Part shown: positions 34,864-44,827 of the stretch, piece after piece
How positions within the stretch are numbered: position 1 is the first letter of the stretch
Layout: every line of letters begins with the position of its first letter
Origin: Streptomyces ardesiacus
GTDB taxonomy: Bacteria; Actinomycetota; Actinomycetes; Streptomycetales; Streptomycetaceae
DNA: 64,000 nt
NCBI RefSeq assembly: GCF_003112575.1
Contig: NZ_BEWC01000005.1
Coordinates: forward strand, 62,001-126,000
Direction of reading: 5' to 3'
Made by a program: the position numbers and the translations under genes
The notes under the pieces: model-generated
What the model was told of the DNA's origin: nothing
Databases searched by the model: none
Seen by the model: the letters and a program-made list of their open reading frames with translations, nothing else

Positions 34864-36069
34864 TCAGCCCGCTCTGAGGGCCATCGTCATCGCCTCCACC
34901 GCCAGCAGCGGCGGCACATTGCTGTCGAGGGCCTCGCCGCAGGCCGCGACGGCCTCGATGCGGCGCAGCGTGGACTCGGGGGTGCTGCCGCGGGCGAGCC
35001 GCTCCAGGGCGTCCTCCGCGTCGGCGTTGGCGATCGCCACGCGGGAGCCGAGCTGGAGCGCGAGGACGTCGCGGTAGAAGCCGGTGAGCTCACTCAGGGC
35101 GAGGTCGAGGCTGTTGCGCTGGGTGCGTGCCTTGCGGCGCTTCTGGTCGGCCTCCAGCTCCTTGATCACGCCTGCCGTGCCCCGGGGGAGCCGGCCGCCC
35201 TGGGCCGCGCCCAGCGCCGCCTTCAGCTCCTCGGTCTCCTTGGTGTCCATCTCCTCGGCGAGCTGCTTGGCGTCCTCCGCGGCCGCGTCGACCAGCTCCT
35301 GGGCCGCCCTGAGTGCCCCGCCGACGTCCTCGACCCGCAGCGGCAGCTTCAGCACGGCCTGCCTGCGGGCCCGCGCCGACGGGTCCGTGGCCAGGCGGCG
35401 GGCGCGGTCGATGTGACCCTGGGTGGCGCGGGCCGCCGCGGCGGCGACGTCGGGCTCGACGCCCTCGCGCCGTACGAGCATGTCGGCGACGGCCTGGACC
35501 GACGGGGTGCGCAGGTTCAGGTGGCGGCAGCGGGAGCGGATCGTGGGCAGGACGTCCTCGACGGAGGGGGCGCACAGCAGCCAGACCGTGCGCGGGGCCG
35601 GTTCCTCCACGGCTTTCAGGACGGCGTTGGCCGACTTCTCGTTCAGCCGCTCGGCCTCCTCGACGAGGATGATCTGCCAGCGGCCGTTCGCCGGTGAGGT
35701 GAACGACTTGCGGACGGTGTCCCGCATGTCCCTGGCGCGGATCTCGGCGCCCATGGCCACCACAGTGCTGACGTCCGCGTGGGTGCCGACCAACGCCGTG
35801 TGGCATCCGTCGCAGAAGCCGCAGCCGGGGACGCCGCCGAGGGCGCGGTCGGGGCTGACGCACTGCAGGGCGGCGGCGAAGGCCCGCGCCGTCTGGGCCA
35901 CGCCGGAGCCGGGCGGCCCCGTGAACAGCCAGGCGTGCGTCATGCTCGTCGACTGCGGGAGCGGGCCGTCGGCCGCGGCGGCGGTGACGAAGGCGTCGGC
36001 GTCCCGGGCAGCGGCGGCGAGCGGCTCGCACACCTTCTCCTGCCCGACGAGGTCGTCCCACACGGTCAT
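34864..36069 (-). CDS. holB: DNA polymerase III subunit delta'
   Basis: 401 residues, clamp-loader subunit. VWDDLVGQEKV at the N-terminus, Walker A-like GPPGSGVAQT without the lysine (delta' does not hydrolyse ATP), a zinc-binding CGFCDGC cluster, VEEAERLNEKSANAVLKAVEEP, and the sensor-1 SRC region (TIRSRCRHLNL). The C-terminal helical domain is longer than in E. coli and Lys/Arg-rich. It is downstream of tmk on the same strand with a strong hairpin between, as is common (tmk-holB). Confidence 0.95.
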   Translation of the reverse strand: MTVWDDLVGQEKVCEPLAAAARDADAFVTAAAADGPLPQSTSMTHAWLFTGPPGSGVAQTARAFAAALQCVSPDRALGGVPGCGFCDGCHTALVGTHADVSTVVAMGAEIRARDMRDTVRKSFTSPANGRWQIILVEEAERLNEKSANAVLKAVEEPAPRTVWLLCAPSVEDVLPTIRSRCRHLNLRTPSVQAVADMLVRREGVEPDVAAAAARATQGHIDRARRLATDPSARARRQAVLKLPLRVEDVGGALRAAQELVDAAAEDAKQLAEEMDTKETEELKAALGAAQGGRLPRGTAGVIKELEADQKRRKARTQRNSLDLALSELTGFYRDVLALQLGSRVAIANADAEDALERLARGSTPESTLRRIEAVAACGEALDSNVPPLLAVEAMTMALRAG

Positions 36070-36166
36070 GGGTCACGCCGTCCTTCCGTCACACCGGTCG
36101 CCTTCTGGACCGCCGCGCTGATCCGCGGCACGCCCTCCATTGTGCGGGGCGGCACTGACAACACGG

Positions 36167-36201
36167 CGGGACGCCCGGGGCACGGGGCCCCGGGCGTCCC
36201 G
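36167..36201. terminator. 15-bp perfect hairpin after tmk
   Basis: CGGGACGCCCGGGGC (36167-36181) pairs perfectly with 36187-36201 around the loop ACGGG. It lies 13 bp past the tmk stop (reading left) and 98 bp before the holB start. GC-rich, without a T-run. Confidence 0.8.
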
Positions 36202-36213
36202 GTCCTCAGCTGG

Positions 36214-39200
36214 TCAGCGCCGTCCCCGGCCCCTGCCGCCCCCGCGGCCGTCCTGGCCGCCGCGGCCGTCGTCGTCGGGGCCGCCCTCGTGCTCGTCGTG
36301 CGGCCCGAGGAGTTCGTCCGCCAGCGTCGGCAGGTCGTCCAGCGGGGTCTCCTCGGCCCAGTCGGAGCGGCGCCTGCGGGGAGGTGCCTGGTCGGGGTCG
36401 ACCTGGGGCAGCTCGCGCGTGCGGTCCTGGGCCTCCCCGGCAGGCTCCTCCTCGCGGAAGTAGCCCGGCGGCACCCGGTCGGCGGGGTCGTCGCCGCGCA
36501 CGGGCGGCAGTACGGCCGTCTCGTCGGCGGCCCCCGGCGGCGGCACGGGCGGCAGGACCGCCGTCTCGTCCGCCTCGCGCGGCTCCACCGCGGGCAGCAC
36601 CGCCGTCTCGTCGGCCGCACCGGACGGGAACGACGGCTTGGGCAGCTCGGTCGTCACCTCGGACTCGGACTCGGCGGACCCGCCGGACGTCCTGCCGTCG
36701 TCGCCGCGCCCGCGCCGGGCGCCGTCCCCGGCCTCGTCCGCCCGGTCCCGGTCCGGCGTGTCCCGCACCGGCCGCAGTACCGCCGTGTCCTCCACCGGAC
36801 CGCCCGAGGCGTCGGCGGGAGTCACGACCGGGGTCGGCACGGTCACCGCGTCGGAGGGCGACGAGGCCGCCGGCCTCGGGCGGGGCGCGTCCGCCGCGGC
36901 GGGGGCCGCCGGCTTCGGACCGGCCGCGGCCGCTGCCGCCGCCTCCTCCGCCGCCCGGCGTGCCGCCTCGGCCCGCAGCAGGGCCTCCTCGGCCTTGCGC
37001 TGCTTCTCCAGGCGCCGGGCCTCGGCCTCGGCGCGCAGCCGCTCCTCCTCCTCGGCCTGCTTGCGGCGCCGTTCCTCCTCGGCCCGCAGCCGCGCCTCCT
37101 CCTCGGCGCGCGCCTTCTCCTCCGCCAGGAGCCGGGCCCGCTCCTCCTCGGCCTTGCGACGGGCCTCCTCGGCCCGCTGCCTGGCCTCCTCGGCCTGCCG
37201 CTCCGCCTCGCGCCGCTGCGCCTCCTCCAGCTCGCGGCGCTTGCGCTCCTCCTCCTCGGCGCGCACCCGCGCCTCCTCCTCGAGGCGCTCGCGCTCCAGG
37301 CGCTCCTCCTCGGCCCTGCGCGCGGCCTCTTCCTCGGCCTTGCGCCGCGCCTCCTCCTCGGCCTTGCGGCGCGCCTCCTCCTGGGCCTTGATCTCGGCCT
37401 CGGACAGCGGCAGCACCTGGTCGAGCCGGTGGCGTACGACGGTGGTGACGGCCTCGGGCTCCTGGCCGGCGTCCACCACCAGGTAGCGCCCGGGGTCGGC
37501 GGCGGCCAGGGTGAGGAAACCGGAGCGCACGCGCGCGTGGAACTCGGCGGGCTCCGACTCGAGCCGGTCCGGCGCCTCGGTGAACCGCTCGCGCGCGGTC
37601 TCCGGAGAGACGTCCAGCAGGACGGTCAGGTGCGGGACGAGCCCGTTGGTGGCCCAGCGGTTGATGCGGGCGATCTCGGTCGGCGACAGGTCGCGGCCGG
37701 CGCCCTGGTAGGCGACCGAGGAGTCGATGTAGCGGTCGGAGATGACCACGGCGCCGCGCTCCAGGGCGGGCCGGACCACGGTGTCGACGTGCTCCGCGCG
37801 GTCGGCGGCGTACAGCAGTGCCTCCGCGCGGTGCGACAGTCCGGCGCTGGAGACGTCCAGCAGGATGGAGCGCAGCCGCTTGCCGACCGGGGTGGCTCCG
37901 GGCTCGCGGGTGAGCACGACCTCGTGGCCCTTGCCGCGGATCCACTCGGCGAGCGCCTCGGCCTGGGTGGACTTGCCGGCGCCGTCACCACCCTCCAAGG
38001 CGATGAAGAAACCGTTCGTCGCGGGCGCGGGCACCGGGTCGTCGCCGCCGAGCAGCGCGTCCCGCAGGTCGTGCCGCAGCGGCACGCCCGAGCGGTCGTC
38101 GACCTTGGCCAGCACCAGCGCGGCCAGCGGCAGCAGCAGGGCGCCGAGCAGCATCAGGACGAACGCGGCGCCGCCGTGGGCGAAGACGAACTTGCCGTTC
38201 TCCAGCCGGTGCGGTCCGACCGCCGCGGCCAGCACGGGCCCGACGACCGCGCCCAGCGCGACGCAGACCCGGACGACCGCGTGCAGGTGCTCGGTGGTCC
38301 GGCCCCGGCGGTGGTCCTCGGTCTCCTGGTCGAGCAGCGCGTGCCCGGTGTTCGCGGTCACGCCCGCGCCGACCCCGGCCAGCGCGAGGAGCAGCAGCAC
38401 GGTGGTGTCGTCCGGGACGAGGCCGGCGGCCAGCAGGGCGACCCCGGCGAAGGCGATCGCCAGGGCGAGCAGCCGCCGTCGGGACAGGGAGGGCAGCAGG
38501 GCGGGGGCGGTACGGATGCCGACGACGACACCGCCGGTCAGCGCGCCCACCATCAGGCCGTACAGCACCGGGCCGCCGCCCAGGTCCTTGGCGTGCAGCA
38601 CCGCCACGGCGACCGCGGCGGCCACCACCGCGGCGACCGCGGCACAGGCGACGACCAGCAGCGGGAGCACGCCGGTACGGCCCTTGTCGACGCCGGCGCC
38701 GTTCTTCGGGCGGCGCATGCCCTCCAGCGGCGACCGCGCGCGCGGGGTGCGCACCGCGGGCAACTCCAGGAAGGTCACGACGGACAGGGAGGCGGCGAAC
38801 AGTCCGGCCGCCACGTACGAGCCGAGCGCCGCCTGGTGCTCGGCGAACCAGTCGACCCCCGCCCCCAGCAGGTTGTTCAGGAGCCCCGCGACGACCAGGA
38901 CGACCGCCGCGAGCGGGATGGCGACGAAGCTCGTGCGCAGCGACAGGCGGCGCAGCGCGTCCATGTGGTCCGGCAGCGGCCGTACCGTCGCGCCCTCCAG
39001 GGGCGGGGCGGGCAGCAGCGCGGGGGCCGCGCTCTCCCGGCACACCGTCCAGAAGCGCTCGGCGACGCCCGTGAGGAAGACGGTCACCAGGAGGACGGCG
39101 AGCGCGTTGTCCGGGGTCCAGTCGATCCACAGCGGCGCGACGATCAGCAGCGCGGCCCGCAGCCCGTCGGCGCCGACCAGGGTCCAGCGCCGGTCGAGCG

Positions 39201-39537
39201 GGCCGTCCTGCGAGGTGAGTGATGTGAGGGGCCCGAGCAGGACGGCGCCGAAGAGCAGCGTCGCCAGGATGCGGACGCCGAAAACCGTCGCCACTGCGAA
39301 CGCCACGCCCCGGTAGCCCCCGCCGAAGGAGCCCGCGCCGATCGCGGCCTGCACGACGAGGAGGACCAGCACCAGGAGGGCGAGGATGTCGCCGACACCC
39401 CCCACGAGCTGTGCGCTCCACAACCGCCTCAACTGCGGACGGCGCAGCAGGGCGCGGACGGCGCGCTCGCGGGAGTCCGCGACCAGGGCGTCGTCCGGGG
39501 CGGGGTGAGAGGCCGTTGGCTGCTCGGCTCGCGTCAT
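36214..39537 (-). CDS. tmk: MFS-like membrane domain fused to thymidylate kinase and a long charged coiled coil
   Basis: 1107 residues in three parts. Residues ~28-490: ten to twelve hydrophobic helices resembling an MFS transporter (WSAQLVGGVGDILALLVLV at the first). Residues ~507-715: thymidylate kinase, with FIALEGGDGAGKST (P-loop near 512), DRYIDSSVAYQGAGRDLS (the DR(Y/H) motif) and RRHRLDQ-type end; it phosphorylates dTMP to dTDP. Residues ~716-880: almost uninterrupted Glu/Arg/Ala heptads. The tail carries three ADETAVLP units and ends in an Arg/Gly-rich stretch. Kinase motifs are intact. The arrangement is shared by other streptomycetes as I recall; why a kinase is tethered to the membrane is unknown. 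Confidence 0.93.
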   Translation of the reverse strand: MTRAEQPTASHPAPDDALVADSRERAVRALLRRPQLRRLWSAQLVGGVGDILALLVLVLLVVQAAIGAGSFGGGYRGVAFAVATVFGVRILATLLFGAVLLGPLTSLTSQDGPLDRRWTLVGADGLRAALLIVAPLWIDWTPDNALAVLLVTVFLTGVAERFWTVCRESAAPALLPAPPLEGATVRPLPDHMDALRRLSLRTSFVAIPLAAVVLVVAGLLNNLLGAGVDWFAEHQAALGSYVAAGLFAASLSVVTFLELPAVRTPRARSPLEGMRRPKNGAGVDKGRTGVLPLLVVACAAVAAVVAAAVAVAVLHAKDLGGGPVLYGLMVGALTGGVVVGIRTAPALLPSLSRRRLLALAIAFAGVALLAAGLVPDDTTVLLLLALAGVGAGVTANTGHALLDQETEDHRRGRTTEHLHAVVRVCVALGAVVGPVLAAAVGPHRLENGKFVFAHGGAAFVLMLLGALLLPLAALVLAKVDDRSGVPLRHDLRDALLGGDDPVPAPATNGFFIALEGGDGAGKSTQAEALAEWIRGKGHEVVLTREPGATPVGKRLRSILLDVSSAGLSHRAEALLYAADRAEHVDTVVRPALERGAVVISDRYIDSSVAYQGAGRDLSPTEIARINRWATNGLVPHLTVLLDVSPETARERFTEAPDRLESEPAEFHARVRSGFLTLAAADPGRYLVVDAGQEPEAVTTVVRHRLDQVLPLSEAEIKAQEEARRKAEEEARRKAEEEAARRAEEERLERERLEEEARVRAEEEERKRRELEEAQRREAERQAEEARQRAEEARRKAEEERARLLAEEKARAEEEARLRAEEERRRKQAEEEERLRAEAEARRLEKQRKAEEALLRAEAARRAAEEAAAAAAAGPKPAAPAAADAPRPRPAASSPSDAVTVPTPVVTPADASGGPVEDTAVLRPVRDTPDRDRADEAGDGARRGRGDDGRTSGGSAESESEVTTELPKPSFPSGAADETAVLPAVEPREADETAVLPPVPPPGAADETAVLPPVRGDDPADRVPPGYFREEEPAGEAQDRTRELPQVDPDQAPPRRRRSDWAEETPLDDLPTLADELLGPHDEHEGGPDDDGRGGQDGRGGGRGRGRR

Positions 39538-39683
39538 GCGTTCAGCCTATCGGTCGCCGCCGACAGTCCGGCGTGCCCGGCCGCACGTACGTCCGCCCCG
39601 ACACCGAATTGATGCCAGGGCGTTCGTTTTGCGAAGAGCCTGTGACGAAGAGAGCGGGAGGACCCGCGCCTTCTGAGCCGGGC

Positions 39684-42542
39684 TCAGTCCTCCGTCGTCT
39701 TCGACGCGGTCGCCTTCTTGGCAGCCGTCTTGGCGGTCGTCTTCTTCGCCGTGCTCTTGGCGGCGGTCTTCTTGGCCGCCGTGGTCTTCGCGGCGGCCGT
39801 CTTCTTGGCCGTCGCCGCCTTCTTGGCCGGGGCCTTCTTCGCGGCCGTCTTCTTGGTGGCCTTCTTCGCCGTCTTCTTGGCGGGCCCCTTGGCGCGCTTC
39901 TCGGCCAGCAGCTCGTAGCCCCGCTCGGGCGTGATCTCCTCGACGCTGTCGCCGGAGCGCAGGGTCGCGTTGGTCTCGCCGTCGGTGACGTACGGGCCGA
40001 AACGGCCGTCCTTGACCACGACCGGCTTCTCGCTGACCGGGTCGGTGCCCAGCTCCTTCAGCGGCGGCTTGGCCGCGGCCCGGCCACGCTGCTTGGGCTG
40101 GGCGTAGATCGCCAGCGCCTCCTCCAGCGTGATGTCGAAGAGCTGCTCCTCGGTCTGGAGGGACCGCGAGTCGGTGCCCTTCTTCAGGTACGGGCCGTAG
40201 CGGCCGTTCTGCGCGGTGATCTCGACGCCCTCCGCGTCGGTGCCGACGACGCGCGGCAGCGACATGAGCCTGAGGGCGTCGTCGAGGGTCACCGTGTCCA
40301 GGGACATCGACTTGAAGAGCGAGGCGGTGCGCGGCTTCACGGCGTTCTTGCCGGTCTTCGGGGTGCCCTCGGGGAGCACCTCGGTGACGTACGGGCCGTA
40401 GCGGCCGTCCTTGGCGACGATGGCGTGGCCGGTGGCCGGGTCCGTGCCCAGTTCGAAGTCGCCGCTCGGCTTGGCGAGCAGTTCCTCGGCCAGCTCCACG
40501 GACAGCTCGTCCGGGGCCAGGTCCTCGGGGACGTCGGCGCGCTGGTGGTTCTCGGAGTCCTTCTCGCCGCGCTCGACGTAGGGGCCGTAGCGGCCGACGC
40601 GCAGCTTGATGTCGTTGCCGACGGGGAAGGAGGAGACCTCGCGGGCGTCGATCGCGCCGAGGTCGGTCACGAGTTCCTTGAGACCGCCGAGGTGGTCGCC
40701 GTCGCCGTTGCCCGCGTCGGCCGCGCCGCCGCCTCCCGTGCCGTCGCCCTCGCCGAAGTAGAAGCGGCGCAGCCACGGCACCGACTGGGCCTCGCCGCGG
40801 GCGATGGCGTCGAGGTCGTCCTCCATCTTGGCGGTGAAGTCGTAGTCGACGAGCCGCCCGAAGTGCTTCTCCAGGAGGTTGACCACGGCGAAGGAGAGGA
40901 AGGACGGGACGAGTGCCGTGCCCTTCTTGAAGACGTAGCCGCGGTCCAGGATGGTGCCGATGATCGACGCGTACGTCGACGGGCGGCCGATCTCGCGCTC
41001 TTCCAGCTCCTTGACCAGCGACGCCTCGGTGTAGCGGGCCGGGGGCTTGGTGGCGTGGCCGTCGACCGTGATCTCCTGGGCCGTCAGCGCGTCGCCCTCG
41101 GCGACCTGCGGCAGACGGCGCTCCCGGTCGTCCAGCTCGGCGTTGGGGTCGTCGGCGCCCTCGACGTAGGCCTTGAGGAAGCCGTGGAAGGTGATGGTCT
41201 TGCCGGAGGCGCTGAACTCGACGTCCCGGCCGTCGGAGGCGGCGCCGCCGATCTTCACGGTGACGCTGTTGCCGGTCGCGTCCTTCATCTGGGAGGCGAC
41301 GGTCCGCTTCCAGATCAGCTCGTACAGCTTGAACTGGTCGCCTGTCAGGCCGGTCTCGGCGGGCGTGCGGAAGCGGTCGCCGGAGGGGCGGATCGCCTCG
41401 TGCGCCTCCTGCGCGTTCTTGACCTTGCCGGCGTACGTGCGCGGCTGGGGCGGCAGGTAGTCGGCGCCGTACAACTGCGTCACCTGGGCGCGGGCGGCGG
41501 AGACCGCCGTGTCGCTCAGGGTCGTGGAGTCCGTACGCATGTAGGTGATGTAGCCGTTCTCGTACAGCTTCTGGGCGATCTGCATCGTCGCCTTGGCGCC
41601 GAAGCCGAGCTTGCGGCTGGCCTCCTGCTGCAGCGTCGTCGTACGGAACGGGGCGTACGGCGAGCGGCGGTACGGCTTGGACTCGACGGAGCGGACGGCG
41701 AAGCGGGTGTTCTCCAGCGCGGCGGCGAGCGCGCGGGCGTTCGCCTCGTCGAGGTGGAGGGTGTTCGCGCTCTTGAGCTGTCCCAGGGAGTCGAAGTCGC
41801 GGCCCTGTGCGACACGTCGTCCGTCGACGGTCTGAAGGCGCGCGACCAGCGACGACGGGTCGGAGGCGTCTCCCGCGCGGCCGGTCGCGAAGGTGCCGGT
41901 GAGGTCCCAGTACTCGGCGGAGCGGAACGCCATGCGCTCGCGTTCCCGCTCGACGACGAGCCGGGTGGCGACGGACTGGACGCGGCCGGCCGACAGGCGC
42001 GGCATGACCTTCTTCCACAGGACCGGCGAGACCTCGTAGCCGTAGAGGCGGTCGAGGATGCGACGGGTCTCCTGGGCGTCGACGAGCTTCTGGTTGAGCT
42101 CGCGCGGGTTGGCGACGGCGGCGCGGATCGCGTCCTTGGTGATCTCGTGGAACACCATGCGCTTGACCGGGATCTTCGGCTTGAGGACTTCCTGGAGGTG
42201 CCAGGCGATGGCCTCGCCCTCGCGGTCCTCATCGGTGGCGAGGAAGAGCTCGTCGGACTCCTTCAGCAGGTCCTTGAGCTTCTTGACCTGGGACTTCTTG
42301 TCCGCGTTGACCACGTAGATGGGCTGGAAGTCGTGTTCGACGTCCACACCGAGGCGGCGGACCTCGCCGGTGTACTTCTCCGGCACCTCCGCCGCGCCGC
42401 TGGGAAGGTCGCGAATGTGCCCGACGCTCGCCTCGACGACGTAGCCAGGGCCGAGATAGCCCTTGATCGTCTTCGCCTTGGCAGGCGACTCGACGATGAC
42501 GAGTCGGCGGCCGCCCTTCGCGGTCTCGCTGGTCGGGGACAA
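39684..42542 (-). CDS. topA: DNA topoisomerase I
   Basis: 952 residues. The type IA enzyme relaxes negative supercoils. The TOPRIM domain has ESPAKAKTI and DEDREGEAIAW (~103-113), the active tyrosine is in ITYMRTDS near residue 333, and RPSTYASI follows. Instead of zinc fingers the C-terminus has several topo C repeats (GRYGPYV motif recurring four times) and ends in a ~70-residue Lys/Ala tail (KKTAAKK repeats), the processivity tail of actinobacterial TopA. The start is TTG at 42542, matching the homologue N-terminus MSPTSETA; a candidate -35 TTGACA is at 42660-42655. Confidence 0.96.
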   Translation of the reverse strand: MSPTSETAKGGRRLVIVESPAKAKTIKGYLGPGYVVEASVGHIRDLPSGAAEVPEKYTGEVRRLGVDVEHDFQPIYVVNADKKSQVKKLKDLLKESDELFLATDEDREGEAIAWHLQEVLKPKIPVKRMVFHEITKDAIRAAVANPRELNQKLVDAQETRRILDRLYGYEVSPVLWKKVMPRLSAGRVQSVATRLVVERERERMAFRSAEYWDLTGTFATGRAGDASDPSSLVARLQTVDGRRVAQGRDFDSLGQLKSANTLHLDEANARALAAALENTRFAVRSVESKPYRRSPYAPFRTTTLQQEASRKLGFGAKATMQIAQKLYENGYITYMRTDSTTLSDTAVSAARAQVTQLYGADYLPPQPRTYAGKVKNAQEAHEAIRPSGDRFRTPAETGLTGDQFKLYELIWKRTVASQMKDATGNSVTVKIGGAASDGRDVEFSASGKTITFHGFLKAYVEGADDPNAELDDRERRLPQVAEGDALTAQEITVDGHATKPPARYTEASLVKELEEREIGRPSTYASIIGTILDRGYVFKKGTALVPSFLSFAVVNLLEKHFGRLVDYDFTAKMEDDLDAIARGEAQSVPWLRRFYFGEGDGTGGGGAADAGNGDGDHLGGLKELVTDLGAIDAREVSSFPVGNDIKLRVGRYGPYVERGEKDSENHQRADVPEDLAPDELSVELAEELLAKPSGDFELGTDPATGHAIVAKDGRYGPYVTEVLPEGTPKTGKNAVKPRTASLFKSMSLDTVTLDDALRLMSLPRVVGTDAEGVEITAQNGRYGPYLKKGTDSRSLQTEEQLFDITLEEALAIYAQPKQRGRAAAKPPLKELGTDPVSEKPVVVKDGRFGPYVTDGETNATLRSGDSVEEITPERGYELLAEKRAKGPAKKTAKKATKKTAAKKAPAKKAATAKKTAAAKTTAAKKTAAKSTAKKTTAKTAAKKATASKTTED

Positions 42543-42809
42543 CTTCGCTCTTCTCTCCGGTCGACGCTGGGCCTCCCCAGGGCGTGGTCCCGGGTCGGGT
42601 CGTTCTGTGTTTCGATCGTGACGCTGCGGAGTGTGACGGTACCTCCCGCCCCCGTGTCAAACGGGAAAAGCCCGCAACGGCCACTCGAACGGTAACCCGA
42701 CGAACCCTGTTCCTGCCGCCCGGAGTGCTCACCTGCCCCGACCCGGGTATCCGGAGCGCGATCCCCCGGTTACCGGGTGGTGTTCCGGCCGGGACCGGCG
42801 ACCGGCGTG

Positions 42810-43007
42810 TCACGCCCGCGTCAGGAACCATGCCCCGAGGCTCAGCGCGATCACCGCGGCGACGCCCGCGACCGTCGCCGATGCGACGGGGCTCACATCG
42901 AGCGCGACGGGCCGGCCGTGCCGCACCCGTGCCGTGGTCCACACCAGCAGACCGGCCCCGAACAGGGCGAACACCAATCCCGCGAAGATCGCCGGCCCGC
43001 TCTCCAT
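42810..43007 (-). CDS. Small two-helix membrane protein
   Basis: 65 residues: MESGPAIFAGLVFALFGAG and a second hydrophobic helix ATVAGVAAVIALSLGAWFL, joined by a basic loop (RVRHGRPVALD). The ATG at 43007 has AAGGGG at a suitable distance. The frame runs upstream to 43229 but only through low-quality sequence, so the short version is chosen. It lies between topA and the methyltransferase on the same strand. Function unknown. Confidence 0.75.
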   Translation of the reverse strand: MESGPAIFAGLVFALFGAGLLVWTTARVRHGRPVALDVSPVASATVAGVAAVIALSLGAWFLTRA

Positions 43008-43248
43008 GGTCCCCGTTCCCCTTTTCTCCAGCCCGCGCGTGTCCAGCCTCCGGGAGGCTGTCACGCACGGACGGCGGGCAGGCGAACCCGAGGTGAACGG
43101 GGAGCCGACAAGGCGGCGGCCCCGGGGGGCGGCGGCCATGACCGCTTCTCCCGTACGCCGGTGGGCCGGGCGCGTCGGACGGCCTGGGGACAGAAGGCCG
43201 CCGGCACGGAAATGGGGGCTCGCACCCACGCCCGGGGGCCGGGCCCCG

Positions 43249-44766
43249 CTACGCCGGTTCGAGGAAGCCCTGCTCCACCAGGAGGCGGATCTGCGCGGGC
43301 GTGCGGTCGCGCAGGGCCACCGGGTCCTCGCCGACCAGCTGGGCGATGGCGTCCAGGATGCGGCCGGCGCTCATGGTGCCGTCGCAGACGCCCGCGAATC
43401 CGGCGCCGACCGTGTCGACCCGGGTGGCCCGGCGCATGCCGCGGTTCTGGCGCAGGACGACGTGCTCCGGGTCCTCGGCGCCGGGCAGCCCGACCTGCTC
43501 CTGGACGACCTCGCCGGCCAGCGTGAAACGGGCCTCCAGGAGGGCCGCGTCGTCGTGGGCGCGCAGGTAGTCGACGCGGTCGAAGTGGGCGCGCACGGTC
43601 TCGCCGAGCGGCTGCTCGACCGGGTGCGGCCACTCCTCGGCGACGACCGAGGGCTCGGCGGCCCCGGTCCGGCGCAGCGTGATCCAGCCGAAGCCGACGG
43701 CCTTGACCTTGCGGGCCTCGAACTCGTCCAGCCACGCGTCGTACCGCGCCTGGTAGTCGGCCGGGTCACCTCGGTGGTCGCCCGCGTCCCGCAGCCACAG
43801 CTCGGCGTACTGGGTGACGTCCTGCACCTCGCGCTGCACGATCCAGGCGTCGCAGCCGCGCGGCACCCAGGAGCGCAGCCGGTCCGTCCACTCCTCCCCC
43901 TCCACGTGCTGCCAGTTGGCGAGGAAGTGCGCGAATCCGCCCTCGTTCAGGCGCTCCCCCGTCTGCTGAACGAGCGAGCGGCACAGATCGTCCCCGCCCA
44001 TGCCGCCGTCGCGGTAGGTGAGCCGGGCGCCCGGTGAGATCACGAACGGCGGGTTGGAGACGATGAGGTCGTACGTCTCGTCGTCGGCGACCGGCTCGTA
44101 CAGGGAGCCCTCGCGCAGGTCGGCGGCCGGGGCCCCGGACAGGGCGAGGGTGAGCGCGGTGATGTGCAGCGCGCGCGGGTTGACGTCGGTGGCGGTCACG
44201 CGCGTGGCGTGCGCGGCGGCGTGCAGGGCCTGGATGCCGGAGCCGGTGCCGAGGTCGAGGGCGGCGGAGACGGGCGTGCGGACGGTGAGGCCCGCCAGGG
44301 TGGTGGAGGCCCCGCCGACGCCGAGGACGACGCCCTCGGCGTGGTTGCCGATGCCGCCGGCGCCGCCAACCGCGCAGCCCAGGTCGGAGACGATGAACCA
44401 GTCCTCGCCGCCGGGGCCGCCGTAGGGCCGTACGTCCACGGTGGCCGCCACCTCGTCGTCGCCCGCGCGCTCGAGCCATCCGCTCTCCAGGCAGACCTCG
44501 ACGGGCAGCACGTCCGCCACGCGCGCGCGGGGGACGGGTTGCTGCAGCAGGAACAGCCGGACGAGCAGTTCGAGCGGCGTGTCGCCGCGGGTGGCCCGGA
44601 GCGCGGGCACGGTCTCGCTGCGGGACAACGCCGCGTAGGCGGGGGCGCCGAGCAGCTCCAGCAGTCCGTCGGCGGTGAAGGACGCCCCGAGCAGGGCGTC
44701 CCGCAGCCGGGCGGTGACGTCGGGGCGGTCGGCGGAGGGCAGGGGGGACAGGCTGGCGTTACTCAC
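43249..44766 (-). CDS. Class I SAM-dependent methyltransferase with NPPF motif
   Basis: 505 residues. The SAM-binding motif is ALDLGTGSGIQALHA near residues 168-182, and SNPPFVISPG near 236-245 is the N6-adenine/N5-glutamine-type catalytic motif. An N-terminal ~140-residue helical domain (LRDALLGASFTADGLLELLG) and a C-terminal domain of ~170 residues flank it. Candidate substrates are rRNA adenine or guanine, or a release-factor glutamine; the sequence does not decide. Start is GTG 44766. Confidence 0.88.
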   Translation of the reverse strand: MSNASLSPLPSADRPDVTARLRDALLGASFTADGLLELLGAPAYAALSRSETVPALRATRGDTPLELLVRLFLLQQPVPRARVADVLPVEVCLESGWLERAGDDEVAATVDVRPYGGPGGEDWFIVSDLGCAVGGAGGIGNHAEGVVLGVGGASTTLAGLTVRTPVSAALDLGTGSGIQALHAAAHATRVTATDVNPRALHITALTLALSGAPAADLREGSLYEPVADDETYDLIVSNPPFVISPGARLTYRDGGMGGDDLCRSLVQQTGERLNEGGFAHFLANWQHVEGEEWTDRLRSWVPRGCDAWIVQREVQDVTQYAELWLRDAGDHRGDPADYQARYDAWLDEFEARKVKAVGFGWITLRRTGAAEPSVVAEEWPHPVEQPLGETVRAHFDRVDYLRAHDDAALLEARFTLAGEVVQEQVGLPGAEDPEHVVLRQNRGMRRATRVDTVGAGFAGVCDGTMSAGRILDAIAQLVGEDPVALRDRTPAQIRLLVEQGFLEPA

Positions 44767-44827
44767 ACCCCCATTGTGGCCCGGGGGCCCCTGCCCCGCC
44801 CCGTGCCCCGCGCGGACGCCGTCCCGG

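Noticed and set aside
35779..39222. A 1147-codon + strand frame opposite tmk
   Set aside because: It mirrors the coiled-coil and membrane codons (Leu/Gly/Arg-rich) of the real gene; no start signal or domain.
39700..39900. Repeated AAG/GCC pattern as a possible minisatellite
   Set aside because: It is the Lys/Ala tail of topoisomerase I, a known actinobacterial feature.
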